In this document: one piece after another, positions 6,151 through 13,760 of the stretch
Layout: the number at the start of each line of letters is the position of its first letter
Position numbering within the stretch: position 1 is the first letter of the stretch
Assembly (NCBI GenBank): GCA_026225015.1
Contig: JAMFRY010000282.1
Span: forward strand, 1 to 15,406
Direction: 5' to 3'
Source of the DNA: Alphaproteobacteria bacterium
Lineage (GTDB): Bacteria; Pseudomonadota; Alphaproteobacteria; Acetobacterales; Acetobacteraceae
Length of the DNA stretch: 15,406 bases
Program-made: the position numbers and the translations under genes
Notes under the pieces: generated by a model
The model's input: only the letters and a program-made list of their open reading frames with translations
Told to the model about the DNA's origin: nothing
Database searches by the model: none

Positions 6151-7044
6151 CTATCCGTGGATTTTATGCCCGGATTTCTTTTGCAATGTCGCGTTGCTGA
6201 TTACCTGCTGCACGCCGGATGCACCTTGGCTCGCGGCGGCGGCGGCAACGTCGCCCCAGTAGGGCGTGATGTCGGCGGGGTCGAGGTCGTGGAGCTGGGT
6301 GACCTGGCCGATGGCGCGGTGGTTGGAATCGCGAACCGTCCAGGTGATCTGCACGAGCAACTGCCTGTTGGTATCAGGTTGAGTCTTAACCTGGCCGCTG
6401 ACGGTGAAATCGGCTTCCGCCGGGTTCTCGACCAGCACGCCTTGAATGCTCGGCAGGTCGCGCGTGATATCCAAAGCCAGCGCGCTGTCCCCATCGGTGG
6501 GGGCGCCGGTGACATTGCCCATGAAAATGCGGGCGGGGCGGTTTTCCAGCGATTGCGGGTTGGATTGCTGTACGCTGGCATTCACCGAGGCGAGCAGGTT
6601 GCACAAGGCCAGCGCATCGGTGGCGGCTGCCTTGTTCAGCGCCTGCGCGTTGCCGTTCGCCCAGTCAGCCTCATTCACCTTCGCGCCGGTCTGGCTGCCA
6701 TAGTTCTTACTGTCCGGACCGAGGATGGTGTAGGCGGGAATCACATCGTTGCCGCTCAAGCTGGCCGTAGCGATCAGGCGCCAATCGGTCTTTTGGCCCG
6801 GACCAGCGATGCTGGGGACATCGAGCGCGACAAAGGCGGCGGCGAGGTCGGCGGCATAAAGCCTGGCGGAATCGTCGGCGAGCAGTGCCTGGGTAGGAGG
6901 CGGGATGATAAGCACAGGTGGCGGCGGAATGGCGAGTTTTGCGCCCTCCGGACCGGGATTGCCATAAAACGGTTGCGGCAGAGTCCCGCAGCCCCCAAGC
7001 AGGATTGGGAGCAGCATCGCAATAGGCAGAGCCAGCCGGCGCAT
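6151..7044 (-). CDS. Putative outer-membrane or periplasmic lipoprotein, function unknown
   Basis: This 297-residue product begins with a lipoprotein signal peptide: MRR, a hydrophobic run and the lipobox LGGC with Cys19 as the lipidated residue. The next residue, Gly20, is not the Asp of an inner-membrane retention signal, so outer-membrane sorting is likely. A Pro-rich linker (about residues 38-52) precedes a mixed alpha/beta body with no motif I recognise. I cannot assign a function. The ATG overlaps the pgeF stop by one base (TGATG), and there is no separate Shine-Dalgarno sequence, which suggests translational reinitiation as the last gene of the hldD-lgt-midA-pgeF operon. Lgt, encoded three genes upstream, would be the enzyme that lipidates it. 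Family members would be expected next to pgeF in related genomes. Confidence 0.85.
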   Translation of the reverse strand: MRRLALPIAMLLPILLGGCGTLPQPFYGNPGPEGAKLAIPPPPVLIIPPPTQALLADDSARLYAADLAAAFVALDVPSIAGPGQKTDWRLIATASLSGNDVIPAYTILGPDSKNYGSQTGAKVNEADWANGNAQALNKAAATDALALCNLLASVNASVQQSNPQSLENRPARIFMGNVTGAPTDGDSALALDITRDLPSIQGVLVENPAEADFTVSGQVKTQPDTNRQLLVQITWTVRDSNHRAIGQVTQLHDLDPADITPYWGDVAAAAASQGASGVQQVISNATLQKKSGHKIHG

Positions 7045-7796
7045 CAGAGGGTTCTGATCACGGATATCTGGTGGCCGAGGACGGGTTCCTTGCGCAAGCT
7101 GCGGCGGCGATGCGAGAAGAATTTTTGTTCCTCGGCAAAAGTGTCACGCGGCAAAATGCTGGCAGGAATATCGACGCTTGCCAGCCGGGCCGCGCAATAG
7201 CCGGACAAATCGAACTGCCATTTCTCCGCGGAAATGCCGGGGCCAAAAAACCGTGAATGGGCGGCGTTGCGCGCCAACACGGCGTCGCGCAGATCAGCGC
7301 CGACTTCGTAGCTTTGCTGCTGGATGCAGGGGCCGATGATCGCGCGGATGCCAACCGCACCCTTGGAGCGCATGGCCATACCGGTGGCTTCCAACACCCC
7401 GAGCAGCGCGCCCCGCCAGCCGGCATGGGCGGCGCCGACGCAGGCGCCGGCATCGTCGCAAAACAGCACCGGCGCGCAATCGGCGGTGATCACGCCAAGG
7501 GCGATGCCGCGCTGGGTGGTGATCATGGCATCCGCCGGCGGTCCGGCGCCGATGGCCCAGGGCGTGGTGACATGGATCACGGTTGCCTCATGCACCTGTT
7601 TGAGCCCGCACAGGTTCTTCAGCGAAACGCCCATCGCCTCGGCGACTCGCTTGCGGTTCTGCTGCACCACATCCGGGTCGTCGGCGCCGGAGAGGCTGCA
7701 ATTGAGGCTGGCATACAGGCCCGTGGAAACGCCGCCATTGCGCGTAAAAAACCCGTGCAGAGCGGGCAGTTCAGCGGTTAAAAACTCCACGTTCAT
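7044..7796 (-). CDS. pgeF: PgeF/YfiH family protein (laccase domain, DUF152)
   Basis: The family is annotated as peptidoglycan editing factor PgeF, polyphenol oxidase, or purine nucleoside phosphorylase/adenosine deaminase; members have been shown to act on purine nucleosides, and E. coli YfiH to prevent misincorporation of L-Ser in peptidoglycan. The 250-residue protein has the three metal-ligand positions of the family: His69 in LKQVHEA, Cys107 in ITADCAPVLF and His124 in AAHAGWRG. The FFTRNGGVSTGLYASLN block near the N-terminus is also diagnostic. The ATG at 7794-7796 overlaps the stop of the methyltransferase gene by 4 bases (ATGA), and its own stop shares one base with the lipoprotein ATG. 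The order lgt-methyltransferase-pgeF is widespread in Alphaproteobacteria. Confidence 0.95.
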   Translation of the reverse strand: MNVEFLTAELPALHGFFTRNGGVSTGLYASLNCSLSGADDPDVVQQNRKRVAEAMGVSLKNLCGLKQVHEATVIHVTTPWAIGAGPPADAMITTQRGIALGVITADCAPVLFCDDAGACVGAAHAGWRGALLGVLEATGMAMRSKGAVGIRAIIGPCIQQQSYEVGADLRDAVLARNAAHSRFFGPGISAEKWQFDLSGYCAARLASVDIPASILPRDTFAEEQKFFSHRRRSLRKEPVLGHQISVIRTL

Positions 7797-8731
7797 GGCA
7801 ATTCGAATCCTGGCATTGGCGGCAAGCCCTTAGGGCATATCGCCATGGCTTTGAACAGGCTGCCCATGGCTTCCGGCGCGGTGAGGCGGCGCGCCGCCAG
7901 GCGCAGTCTTTCGCCGGCTTGCGGCGTGCTTCTGGCCAATTGATCGGTGCGTTGGTGCAGGCCCAGGGCGGTTAGGAATGTATGCTGTTTAAGCGGACCC
8001 CAAACCTGTGCGCCGGCCGTGCGGGCAGTTTGAGCAAGGGCAGCGAAATCGACATGCGCGGTGATGTCGGCCAGCCCGGGCGCCTCCAGCGGGTCGGCAT
8101 ATTTATCGGCGCGGATGGCCTGAACGCTCTCGCCGGGTGCACTCGCCAGCGGGCCGTAATCAATGAACAACCCAACCGCGCCACGCCGCGCCAACTGTTT
8201 GATAAATGCATTTGCGGATTCGTTGATCTCGAGCACGGACCCTTCCGCATGATCGGGCAAATCAAGCTCGGCGGGCTGTTCGAGATATTCCCCTGCCGTG
8301 ACATAGCGTTCCATCCAGCCGGAAGCGCGGCGAACAAATTGCCGCACCGGCAAGGCATCCAGAAACTCATTGGCGAGCAGAATCAGCGGCCCATCTGCCA
8401 CGGTTGCAAGCGAATCGTGCCAAACCGCCTGCGGTACGCGCCGTTTTTGTTCTATTCGCAAACGCGGCGAGGTCTCGATGAAATGCACCGGCGCCGGCCC
8501 GAAAACCCGCAATATATCCGCCATCAGCACACCGCGCCCCGGCCCGGCTTCGGCCAGAATAATCTCCGGCGGCGCGCCCAGCATCTGCCAGACCACGCGC
8601 GCCCAGCCGCCAAGCAGCTCACCAAACACCTGAGTCAGCTCCGGCGCGGTGACGAAATCGGCAAACGGGTTGTGCGCCGCGTAATAAGCGGTATTCGCCC
8701 GGGCCATGAAATGATCGAAGCGCTCAGCCAT
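7793..8731 (-). CDS. MidA/NDUFAF7-type SAM-dependent methyltransferase
   Basis: This 312-residue protein belongs to the SAM-dependent methyltransferase family PF02636. The mitochondrial member NDUFAF7/MidA dimethylates an arginine of complex I subunit NDUFS2 during assembly; the bacterial role is less certain. Visible blocks are YYAAHNPFADFVTAPELTQ at about 16-34, then the SAM-binding loop EAGPGRG at 61-67 and NEFLDALPVRQF at 121-132. It lacks some N-terminal residues of typical 340-370-residue homologues. The frame extends only 12 codons upstream to a stop with no alternative ATG, GTG or TTG, so the ATG at 8729-8731 is the start. It has no good Shine-Dalgarno sequence and lies 58 bases after lgt, the only real gap in this operon. 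Confidence 0.9.
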   Translation of the reverse strand: MAERFDHFMARANTAYYAAHNPFADFVTAPELTQVFGELLGGWARVVWQMLGAPPEIILAEAGPGRGVLMADILRVFGPAPVHFIETSPRLRIEQKRRVPQAVWHDSLATVADGPLILLANEFLDALPVRQFVRRASGWMERYVTAGEYLEQPAELDLPDHAEGSVLEINESANAFIKQLARRGAVGLFIDYGPLASAPGESVQAIRADKYADPLEAPGLADITAHVDFAALAQTARTAGAQVWGPLKQHTFLTALGLHQRTDQLARSTPQAGERLRLAARRLTAPEAMGSLFKAMAICPKGLPPMPGFELP

Positions 8732-8789
8732 TATCGCGAGCCACGGACGATGTACGCGCCGAAAAAGTCAAGGGGGGAGCATGGTGCCT

Positions 8790-9605
8790 TCAACCTTCCC
8801 GATGCCGCGCGGCCCAGACGATCAGGCCGATTCCGCCGAGCACCATCGGCGTTGACAGGATTTGGCCCATGGTGGTGCCGAAAGGCAGGAAGCCGAGGAA
8901 GGCGTCGGGTTCACGGAAACATTCGGAGGTGATGCGGGCGATGCCGTAGCCGGCGATGAAAATCCCGGTAAGCGTGCCGGACCCGGCGCGCAGTTTGGGT
9001 GAGCGCGAGGCCGCCAGCATGATGATGAAGAGCACAATGCCTTCCAGCGCGGCCTCGATGAGTTCGGAAGGGTAGCGAGGGTCGAGCGTGCCGGATTGCG
9101 GGTAGGTCACCGGCCAGGGAAACCACGGCGCGGCAGGCCGGCCCCAAAGCTCGCCGTTGATGAAATTAGCGATGCGGCCAAGGAACAAGCCGATGGGCAC
9201 GGCGACGGCGATACGATCCGCAAAGCGCAGGATGTGGATTTTCTCTCTTATGCAGAACCAGACGATGGCGATGGAAACGCCGAGAAAGCCGCCATGAAAG
9301 CTCATGCCGCCATCCCATACCGCGATGATCTGGGCGGGATGGGTGAAGAAATAGCCGGGCTGGTAGAAGCTGACATAGCCGATTCGCCCGCCAAGGATGA
9401 TACCAAGCGTCGCCCAGGTGAGGAAGTCATCCACCTGCAGCATTGTCGCGGCAATCGGGGGCAGGGCAGCGATGCGGCGCACCACCCGCCAGCCGATCAG
9501 CAGGCCCACAATATAGGCAAGCGCGTAATAGTGGATGGCAAAAGGCCCGATTCGCACCAGCACTGGGCTGAAATGCGGCCACATCAACGCGGTAGCCGGA
9601 ATCAC
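8790..9605 (-). CDS. lgt: Phosphatidylglycerol-prolipoprotein diacylglyceryl transferase
   Basis: Lgt moves diacylglycerol from phosphatidylglycerol to the lipobox Cys of prolipoproteins at the inner membrane. The 271-residue product is strongly hydrophobic with about seven membrane segments. It carries GMSFHGG (His104 matching E. coli His103), the signature GRIANFINGELWGR at 143-156 with the essential Arg144, and a C-terminal Arg in CFREPD at 229-234 matching the E. coli Arg239 region. The start is taken as GTG at 9603-9605, which overlaps the hldD TGA by 4 bases (GTGA). An ATG seven codons later gives MWPHFSPV and is a possible alternative. It is the second gene of the operon, followed by the methyltransferase and pgeF genes. 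Confidence 0.96.
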   Translation of the reverse strand: MIPATALMWPHFSPVLVRIGPFAIHYYALAYIVGLLIGWRVVRRIAALPPIAATMLQVDDFLTWATLGIILGGRIGYVSFYQPGYFFTHPAQIIAVWDGGMSFHGGFLGVSIAIVWFCIREKIHILRFADRIAVAVPIGLFLGRIANFINGELWGRPAAPWFPWPVTYPQSGTLDPRYPSELIEAALEGIVLFIIMLAASRSPKLRAGSGTLTGIFIAGYGIARITSECFREPDAFLGFLPFGTTMGQILSTPMVLGGIGLIVWAARHREG

Positions 9606-10582
9606 TTATATGGGTCCGGCCGGACTAGGTAGTTCTGGATATAGGTTTTCACCCCATCTTCCAGCGAGGTGAACGGCGCGGTGAACCCGGCCCGTCGCAG
9701 CTTTTCAACCGGCGCCTGGGTGAAGGACTGGTACTGGCCCTGCAGGTTCTTCGGCATGTCGATATATTCGATGCGCTCCGGCACGTTATTTGCGGCGCAG
9801 ACGGCGCGCGCCAGGTCGGCATAGGATCGGGCAGTGCCGGTGCCAAGATTGTACAGGTCATGCAGCACTGGCGCGTCGATCAAAAACAGCAAAGCTGCAA
9901 CCACGTCATCGATATAGATGAAATCGCGCTTCTGGTCGCCATCTGCGAGGCCAGGCTCGGTGGAGCGGAACAACCGTGCCGGGCCGCCGGCGGCGACTTC
10001 GTCATGCTTGAGCTTCACCACCGAGATCATCGAACCCTTGTGGTATTCGTTCGGGCCATAGACGTTGAAGAATTTGATGCCGGCCCAGGAAGGCGGGGTT
10101 AGCGATTTCCGCTCCACATGATGCGCCACCCAAAGGTCGAAGGCATGTTTGCTCCAGCCATACAGGTTCAGCGGCTTGAGGCGGCGCAACGCAGTGGTGG
10201 AAAATTCGTCCGAGAAGCCCTCGGCGCCATTGCCATAGGTGGCGGCGGAGGAGGCGTAGATGAAGCGCACCGAGCGCGTGGTGCACCATTTCCACAGCAT
10301 CTGGCTCAATGTCACATTGCGGGCCCAGATCAGATCGCCATCGGTGGCGGTGGTCTCGCTGATGGCGCCGAGATGAACGATGGTCTCAAGCGGCGGGTGG
10401 CTGTCGAGAAATGTTTCCAACTCGTCCGGGTCAACCAGCCGGAGCGGCGGATGCCGGCGGAGATTCTGCCACTTGCCGGCATTGCCCAGCCAGTCGGCCA
10501 CCACAACTTCGCGGCTTGCGGCATACAGCGCCGCCTGCAGATTGGAGCCGATAAATCCCGCGCCGCCCGTGACCAGTATCAT
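9602..10582 (-). CDS. hldD: ADP-L-glycero-D-manno-heptose 6-epimerase
   Basis: HldD is the last enzyme of ADP-heptose synthesis, giving the inner-core heptose of lipopolysaccharide. The 326-residue product is an extended short-chain dehydrogenase: NADP-binding TGGAGFIGSN at 5-14, SSAATYG at 111-117, and catalytic Tyr141 and Lys145 in YGWSK. HldD-specific blocks are LGAISETTATDGD, FFNVYGPNEYHKGSM and RDFIYIDDVV. The frame extends upstream to a GTG at 10609. The ATG at 10580-10582 is preferred because the protein then starts MILVTGG as in homologues, and because a -10 box lies only 7 bases upstream. No Shine-Dalgarno sequence is seen, so the message may be leaderless. It heads the minus-strand operon and overlaps lgt by 4 bases. 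Confidence 0.95.
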   Translation of the reverse strand: MILVTGGAGFIGSNLQAALYAASREVVVADWLGNAGKWQNLRRHPPLRLVDPDELETFLDSHPPLETIVHLGAISETTATDGDLIWARNVTLSQMLWKWCTTRSVRFIYASSAATYGNGAEGFSDEFSTTALRRLKPLNLYGWSKHAFDLWVAHHVERKSLTPPSWAGIKFFNVYGPNEYHKGSMISVVKLKHDEVAAGGPARLFRSTEPGLADGDQKRDFIYIDDVVAALLFLIDAPVLHDLYNLGTGTARSYADLARAVCAANNVPERIEYIDMPKNLQGQYQSFTQAPVEKLRRAGFTAPFTSLEDGVKTYIQNYLVRPDPYK

Positions 10583-10597
10583 GTGGGCGCTTATAGA
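10569..10597 (+). promoter_or_regulatory. Predicted ubiK promoter
   Basis: GTGACC (10569-10574) and TATAGA (10592-10597) with 17-base spacing fit a sigma-70 promoter. Transcription would start near 10604, about 24 bases before the ubiK ATG. The -35 box lies inside the first codons of hldD, and the -10 box shares bases with the hldD -10 box on the other strand. Confidence 0.45.
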
Positions 10598-10618
10598 AGT
10601 CCCAAACACTTAACGAAA
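10590..10618 (-). promoter_or_regulatory. Predicted hldD promoter
   Basis: On the minus strand TATAAG (10595 down to 10590) is a good -10 box; TTTCGT (10618 to 10613) is a poor -35 box at 17 bases. The predicted first transcribed base falls at or next to the hldD ATG at 10582. Confidence 0.4.
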
Positions 10619-10627
10619 GGCTACGCC

Positions 10628-10882
10628 ATGCCCGAAAGATCCAAGTTTTTTGACGACCTCGCCGGAGTGGCCGGCGGTGCGGTGTCGGCTTTGGCCGGAT
10701 TGCGCGACGAACTTGCCGCCTTGGTGCGGGCCAGGGTGGAGGAGACGGTGCGCCGGCTGGATCTGGTGCAGCGCGAGGAGTTCGATGCCGTGGCGGAGCT
10801 GGCCCGCCGGGCGCGCGAACAGGCGGAGGCGCTGGAGATCAGAGTCGCGGCACTTGAGGAAGCGGCGAAAAAGCCGGAATAG
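10628..10882 (+). CDS. ubiK: UbiK/BMFP family ubiquinone biosynthesis accessory factor
   Basis: UbiK (YqiC, DUF526/BMFP) binds membranes and the UbiJ lipid carrier and supports aerobic ubiquinone synthesis; the family forms trimeric coiled coils with membrane-fusing activity in vitro. The 84-residue protein has the usual two parts. An amphipathic N-terminal helix includes FFDDLAGVAGGAVSALAGL. It is followed by a charged coiled coil containing the hallmark VQREEFDAV at about residues 46-54 and a run of Glu/Ala/Arg heptads to the end. The ATG at 10628 is preceded by AAAGG (10616-10620) at 7 bases. It is divergent from hldD across 45 bases and convergent with cysA, so it is a single-gene unit. 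Confidence 0.93.
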   Translation: MPERSKFFDDLAGVAGGAVSALAGLRDELAALVRARVEETVRRLDLVQREEFDAVAELARRAREQAEALEIRVAALEEAAKKPE

Positions 10883-10886
10883 GCAA

Positions 10887-10903
10887 AGCGCGCCGGCCGC
10901 GCT
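10887..10903. terminator. GC-rich hairpin between convergent ubiK and cysA
   Basis: AGCGCG (10887-10892), a 5-base loop and CGCGCT (10898-10903) form a perfect 6-bp stem just after the ubiK stop and touching the cysA stop. On the minus strand it is followed by TTTGCC, a minimal T-run; on the plus strand there is none. It may act as a weak terminator for the sulfate operon. Confidence 0.4.
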
Positions 10904-12011
10904 AGCGCGTGCCGGTGCCGAGCTGCGCGAGGGTCGGCTTCAAAGCGGCAATCTTGATCGGGTTTTTGCCCTCGGCATCGAACAGCGTTCCGCCGGTGAA
11001 GGTGACGTCGAGCGTCGCATCTTCGATCAGACCGGATTCCACCACCGCGTCCGCGGTGATGACCGATTCGGCGATGATGTCATTGCATGTGACGGTAATG
11101 CGCGCCTGCGCGCCGGTGGAGGTTAGGCGGCTCACGCGCCAGGCGCCGCGCGTACTCGGGCGGATCAGCACGTGATGCGGCCGGATATAGGCGGTGGCCT
11201 TGCCATTCGGCGCGGCGGCGGTGCCGATGGCAAAGCCAGTCTCGCCGCCGGTGATGACATGCACGATGCCGGACGCGATGATGCAGGGAATTTTATTGCT
11301 CTCGCCCAGGAACTCGTGAACGAAGGCATCCGCCGGCGCGCGGTAGATGTCGATCGGCGTGCCTTCCTGGAAAATTTTTCCGCCATTCATGATCACCACC
11401 CGGTCGGCAAGCTCGAACGCTTCCTCCTGGTCGTGGGTGACGAACAAAGTGGTAATATTCATTTCCTCATGCAGGTTGCGAAGCCAGCGCCGCAGGTCGC
11501 GGCGCACCACGGCATCGAGCGCGCCGAACGGTTCGTCCAGCAACAGCACCCGTGGCTGAATAGCCAGCGCCCGCGCCAACGCCACGCGCTGGCGCTGACC
11601 GCCGGAGAGCTGCGCCGGGTAGCGGCCGGCCAGGGTTTCCAACTGGATCAGCTTGAGCAGTTCGTTCACCCGGGCCGTGACCTCGGATTTCGGCGCGCGC
11701 CGCACCCGCAAGGCGAAGGCGACGTTCTCGAACACGGTCATGTGGCGGAACAGCGCGTAATGCTGAAACACGAAGCCGACGCCACGCTCTTTGGGTTTGC
11801 GCCCCAGCGCGTCATCCTTGTCGAAATTGATGATGCCGGCATCGGGAAAATCCAGGCCCGCGATCAGCCGCAGCAAGGTGGTTTTGCCGGAGCCCGACGG
11901 CCCCAGCAGCGCCAGCAATTCCCCCGGCTGTACCGAGAGATTCACATCGCTTAGCACGGTATGCTGGCCGAACCGGCGGATAATGTTCCTGATCTCGATC
12001 GTCGTGCTCAT
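10902..12011 (-). CDS. cysA: Sulfate/thiosulfate import ATP-binding protein CysA
   Basis: CysA is the ATPase of the sulfate/thiosulfate ABC importer. The 369-residue protein has Walker A GPSGSGKTT at 37-45, a Q-loop at about Gln83, the signature LSGGQ at 135-139, Walker B LLLDEP at 156-161 and the switch His193. A C-terminal TOBE-type regulatory region (about 240-369) follows. CysA-like identity is supported by FVFQHYALFRHMTVFENVAFAL and by the gene neighbours. The frame is open 17 codons further upstream, but the ATG at 12009-12011 has AAAGGCG upstream and overlaps the cysW stop as ATGA. It is the last gene of the operon, and its TAG lies in a GC-rich hairpin. Confidence 0.96.
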   Translation of the reverse strand: MSTTIEIRNIIRRFGQHTVLSDVNLSVQPGELLALLGPSGSGKTTLLRLIAGLDFPDAGIINFDKDDALGRKPKERGVGFVFQHYALFRHMTVFENVAFALRVRRAPKSEVTARVNELLKLIQLETLAGRYPAQLSGGQRQRVALARALAIQPRVLLLDEPFGALDAVVRRDLRRWLRNLHEEMNITTLFVTHDQEEAFELADRVVIMNGGKIFQEGTPIDIYRAPADAFVHEFLGESNKIPCIIASGIVHVITGGETGFAIGTAAAPNGKATAYIRPHHVLIRPSTRGAWRVSRLTSTGAQARITVTCNDIIAESVITADAVVESGLIEDATLDVTFTGGTLFDAEGKNPIKIAALKPTLAQLGTGTR

Positions 12012-12901
12012 ATCGCCGCCTTTTTCCGCCGCATTGCGTGCAATTCGTCCCGAAGCCGCCATTCCAGGGCCGCCTTCAATACCAGCGTCACCAGCGCCAG
12101 CATGGCGAGCAAAGATGCCACCGCGAACGCGGCCTGTGCTTCATAACTGCCATAGAGCGATTCCACCGCCAGCGATAATGTATCGGTGAGGCCAAATATT
12201 TTGCCGGAAACCACCGATACCGCGCCAAATTCGCCCATCGCGCGGGCATTGCAGAGCAGGACCCCATAAAGCAGGCCCCAGCGCAGCTTCGGCAGGCTGA
12301 CGCGCCAGAAGATTTGGAAGCCCGACGCACCCAGAGTTACCGCGGCTTCTTCCTCGTCATTGCCCTGCTCCTGCGCCAGCGGGATGATCTCGCGCGCGAC
12401 AAAGGGAAAGGTGACGAACGTGGTTGCGATCACCATGCCGGGCAGGGCGAAAATGATTTGAATATTGTGATTGGAAAGCCAGGGGCCGAGCAGCCCGTTC
12501 AGCCCGAAGAGCAACACCTCCAGCAGGCCGGCGACGACGGGGGAGATGGAGAATGGCAGGTCGATCAGCGTGATCAGCAGGTTGCGGCCGGAGAATTCGA
12601 ATCGGGCGATGCACCATGCGGCGACGATCCCGAAAACCGTATTGGCCGGCACCGCGATGGAGGCAATAATCAAAGTGATCTCGATGGCCGAGGCGACATT
12701 CGGATCATCCAATGCACCAAAATATTCGCTCACGCCGGCCGATAGCGCCTCGGAAAATACGATCAGTAGCGGCAGGAGCAAAAACAGCACCATGAACAGC
12801 AAAGCGGTGGTGATAAGAACGGTCTTGCCCCAGGGAAAGCTTCGCTCCCGTTCTGGCTTGCTGACCAGAAAGCTCTCGATGGGTTGGGCTCTAGCCGCCA
12901 T
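12008..12901 (-). CDS. cysW: Sulfate/thiosulfate ABC transporter permease CysW
   Basis: CysW is one of the two inner-membrane permeases of the sulfate importer. The 297-residue protein has six predicted membrane segments, the first at about 27-49. The EAA loop that docks on CysA is at about 184-205 (EEEAAVTLGASGFQIFWR). The ARAMGEFGAVSVVSG block at 219-233 is characteristic of CysW-type permeases. The ATG at 12899-12901 has GTGAGG seven bases upstream and overlaps the cysT stop by 11 bases; the stop overlaps cysA by 4. The usual VAGLIYVLVFG near the third membrane segment reads VAGLLEVLLFG, placing a Glu in a hydrophobic stretch. Confidence 0.95.
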   Translation of the reverse strand: MAARAQPIESFLVSKPERERSFPWGKTVLITTALLFMVLFLLLPLLIVFSEALSAGVSEYFGALDDPNVASAIEITLIIASIAVPANTVFGIVAAWCIARFEFSGRNLLITLIDLPFSISPVVAGLLEVLLFGLNGLLGPWLSNHNIQIIFALPGMVIATTFVTFPFVAREIIPLAQEQGNDEEEAAVTLGASGFQIFWRVSLPKLRWGLLYGVLLCNARAMGEFGAVSVVSGKIFGLTDTLSLAVESLYGSYEAQAAFAVASLLAMLALVTLVLKAALEWRLRDELHAMRRKKAAI

Positions 12902-13760
12902 GACGGCGCCTCACCCAGGCCTGCAGCAGGTTGATCGCCAGCAGGAGCAGAAAAGAGACCAGCAGCATCAGCGTGCCGATGGCGGTGGCGCCCTGATAAT
13001 CGAACTGGTCGAGCTTGGCGACGATCAGCAGCGGCAGGATTTCCGAAATCATCGGCTTGTTGCCGGCGATGAAAATGATCGAGCCGTATTCGCCGAGGCA
13101 GCGCGCCAGAGCCAAGGCGAAGCCGGTGAGCAGCGCGGGAAGGATCGCCGGGAAACTAATGCGGAGAAAAATTTCGAGGTCGGTGGCGCCCATCAGATGT
13201 GCGGCCTCTTCCTGTTCGGCTTCGAGGTCCTCGATCACCGGCTGCACGGTGCGCACGATGAAGGGCAGCGAGATGAACATCATGGCCACCACGATCCCGG
13301 CCGGGGTGAAGGCGATGGTAATCCCCAGCGGTGCCAGGAACTGGCCGACCCAGCCATTGGGCGCGTAGAGCGTGGAGAGCGCGATGCCGGCAACTGCGGT
13401 GGGCAGCGCGAAGGGCAAATCCACCATGGCATCCGCGAAGCGGCGGCCGGGAAAGCGATAGCGGGTGAGCACCCAGGCGACCAGCAGCCCGAACCCCGCA
13501 TTGACCACACTGGCGAAAAAGGCGGTCCACAGGCTGACCCACAGATCGCCGAGCACCCGCGGATGCAGCAATTCGTCGAAAAACCCCTGCCAGCCGAGGC
13601 CGGCGGTGAACCAGAGCATGACACCGAGCGGCCCTACAACGATAACGCCGAGCCAGACCAAAGTAATGGTCAGACTCGGCGCAAATCCTGGTAGAATGCT
13701 CGGTTTCCGCCAAAGGAGGCGGTGACCGAGGGTAGCTGACAAATCAGGCGCCTTTTGCAT
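12891..13760 (-). CDS. cysT: Sulfate/thiosulfate ABC transporter permease CysT (CysU)
   Basis: This is the partner permease of CysW. About 289 residues, six membrane segments, EAA loop EEAAHLMGATDLEIFLRISFP in the C-terminal half, and the LARCLGEYGSIIFIAGN block of CysT. The start is uncertain. An ATG at 13784 would overlap sbp by 41 bases and lacks a Shine-Dalgarno sequence. The ATG at 13758-13760 overlaps by 17 bases with only a weak AGG. A TTG at 13740-13742 sits 8 bases after AAAAGG and one base beyond the sbp TGA. I give the middle choice, but the TTG has the best ribosome-binding site. All three leave the membrane domain intact. Confidence 0.93.
   Translation of the reverse strand: MQKAPDLSATLGHRLLWRKPSILPGFAPSLTITLVWLGVIVVGPLGVMLWFTAGLGWQGFFDELLHPRVLGDLWVSLWTAFFASVVNAGFGLLVAWVLTRYRFPGRRFADAMVDLPFALPTAVAGIALSTLYAPNGWVGQFLAPLGITIAFTPAGIVVAMMFISLPFIVRTVQPVIEDLEAEQEEAAHLMGATDLEIFLRISFPAILPALLTGFALALARCLGEYGSIIFIAGNKPMISEILPLLIVAKLDQFDYQGATAIGTLMLLVSFLLLLAINLLQAWVRRRHGG

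Noticed and set aside
5491..7200. A 569-codon open frame on the plus strand
   Set aside because: It runs antisense through the chemotaxis relic, the lipoprotein gene and part of pgeF, has low-complexity Gly/Arg/Ala composition and no family motif. It is a shadow of GC-rich codon use on the other strand.
12471..13694. A 407-codon plus-strand frame opposite cysW and cysT
   Set aside because: Rich in Gln, Gly, Arg and His with no motif, and entirely antisense to two well-supported permeases.
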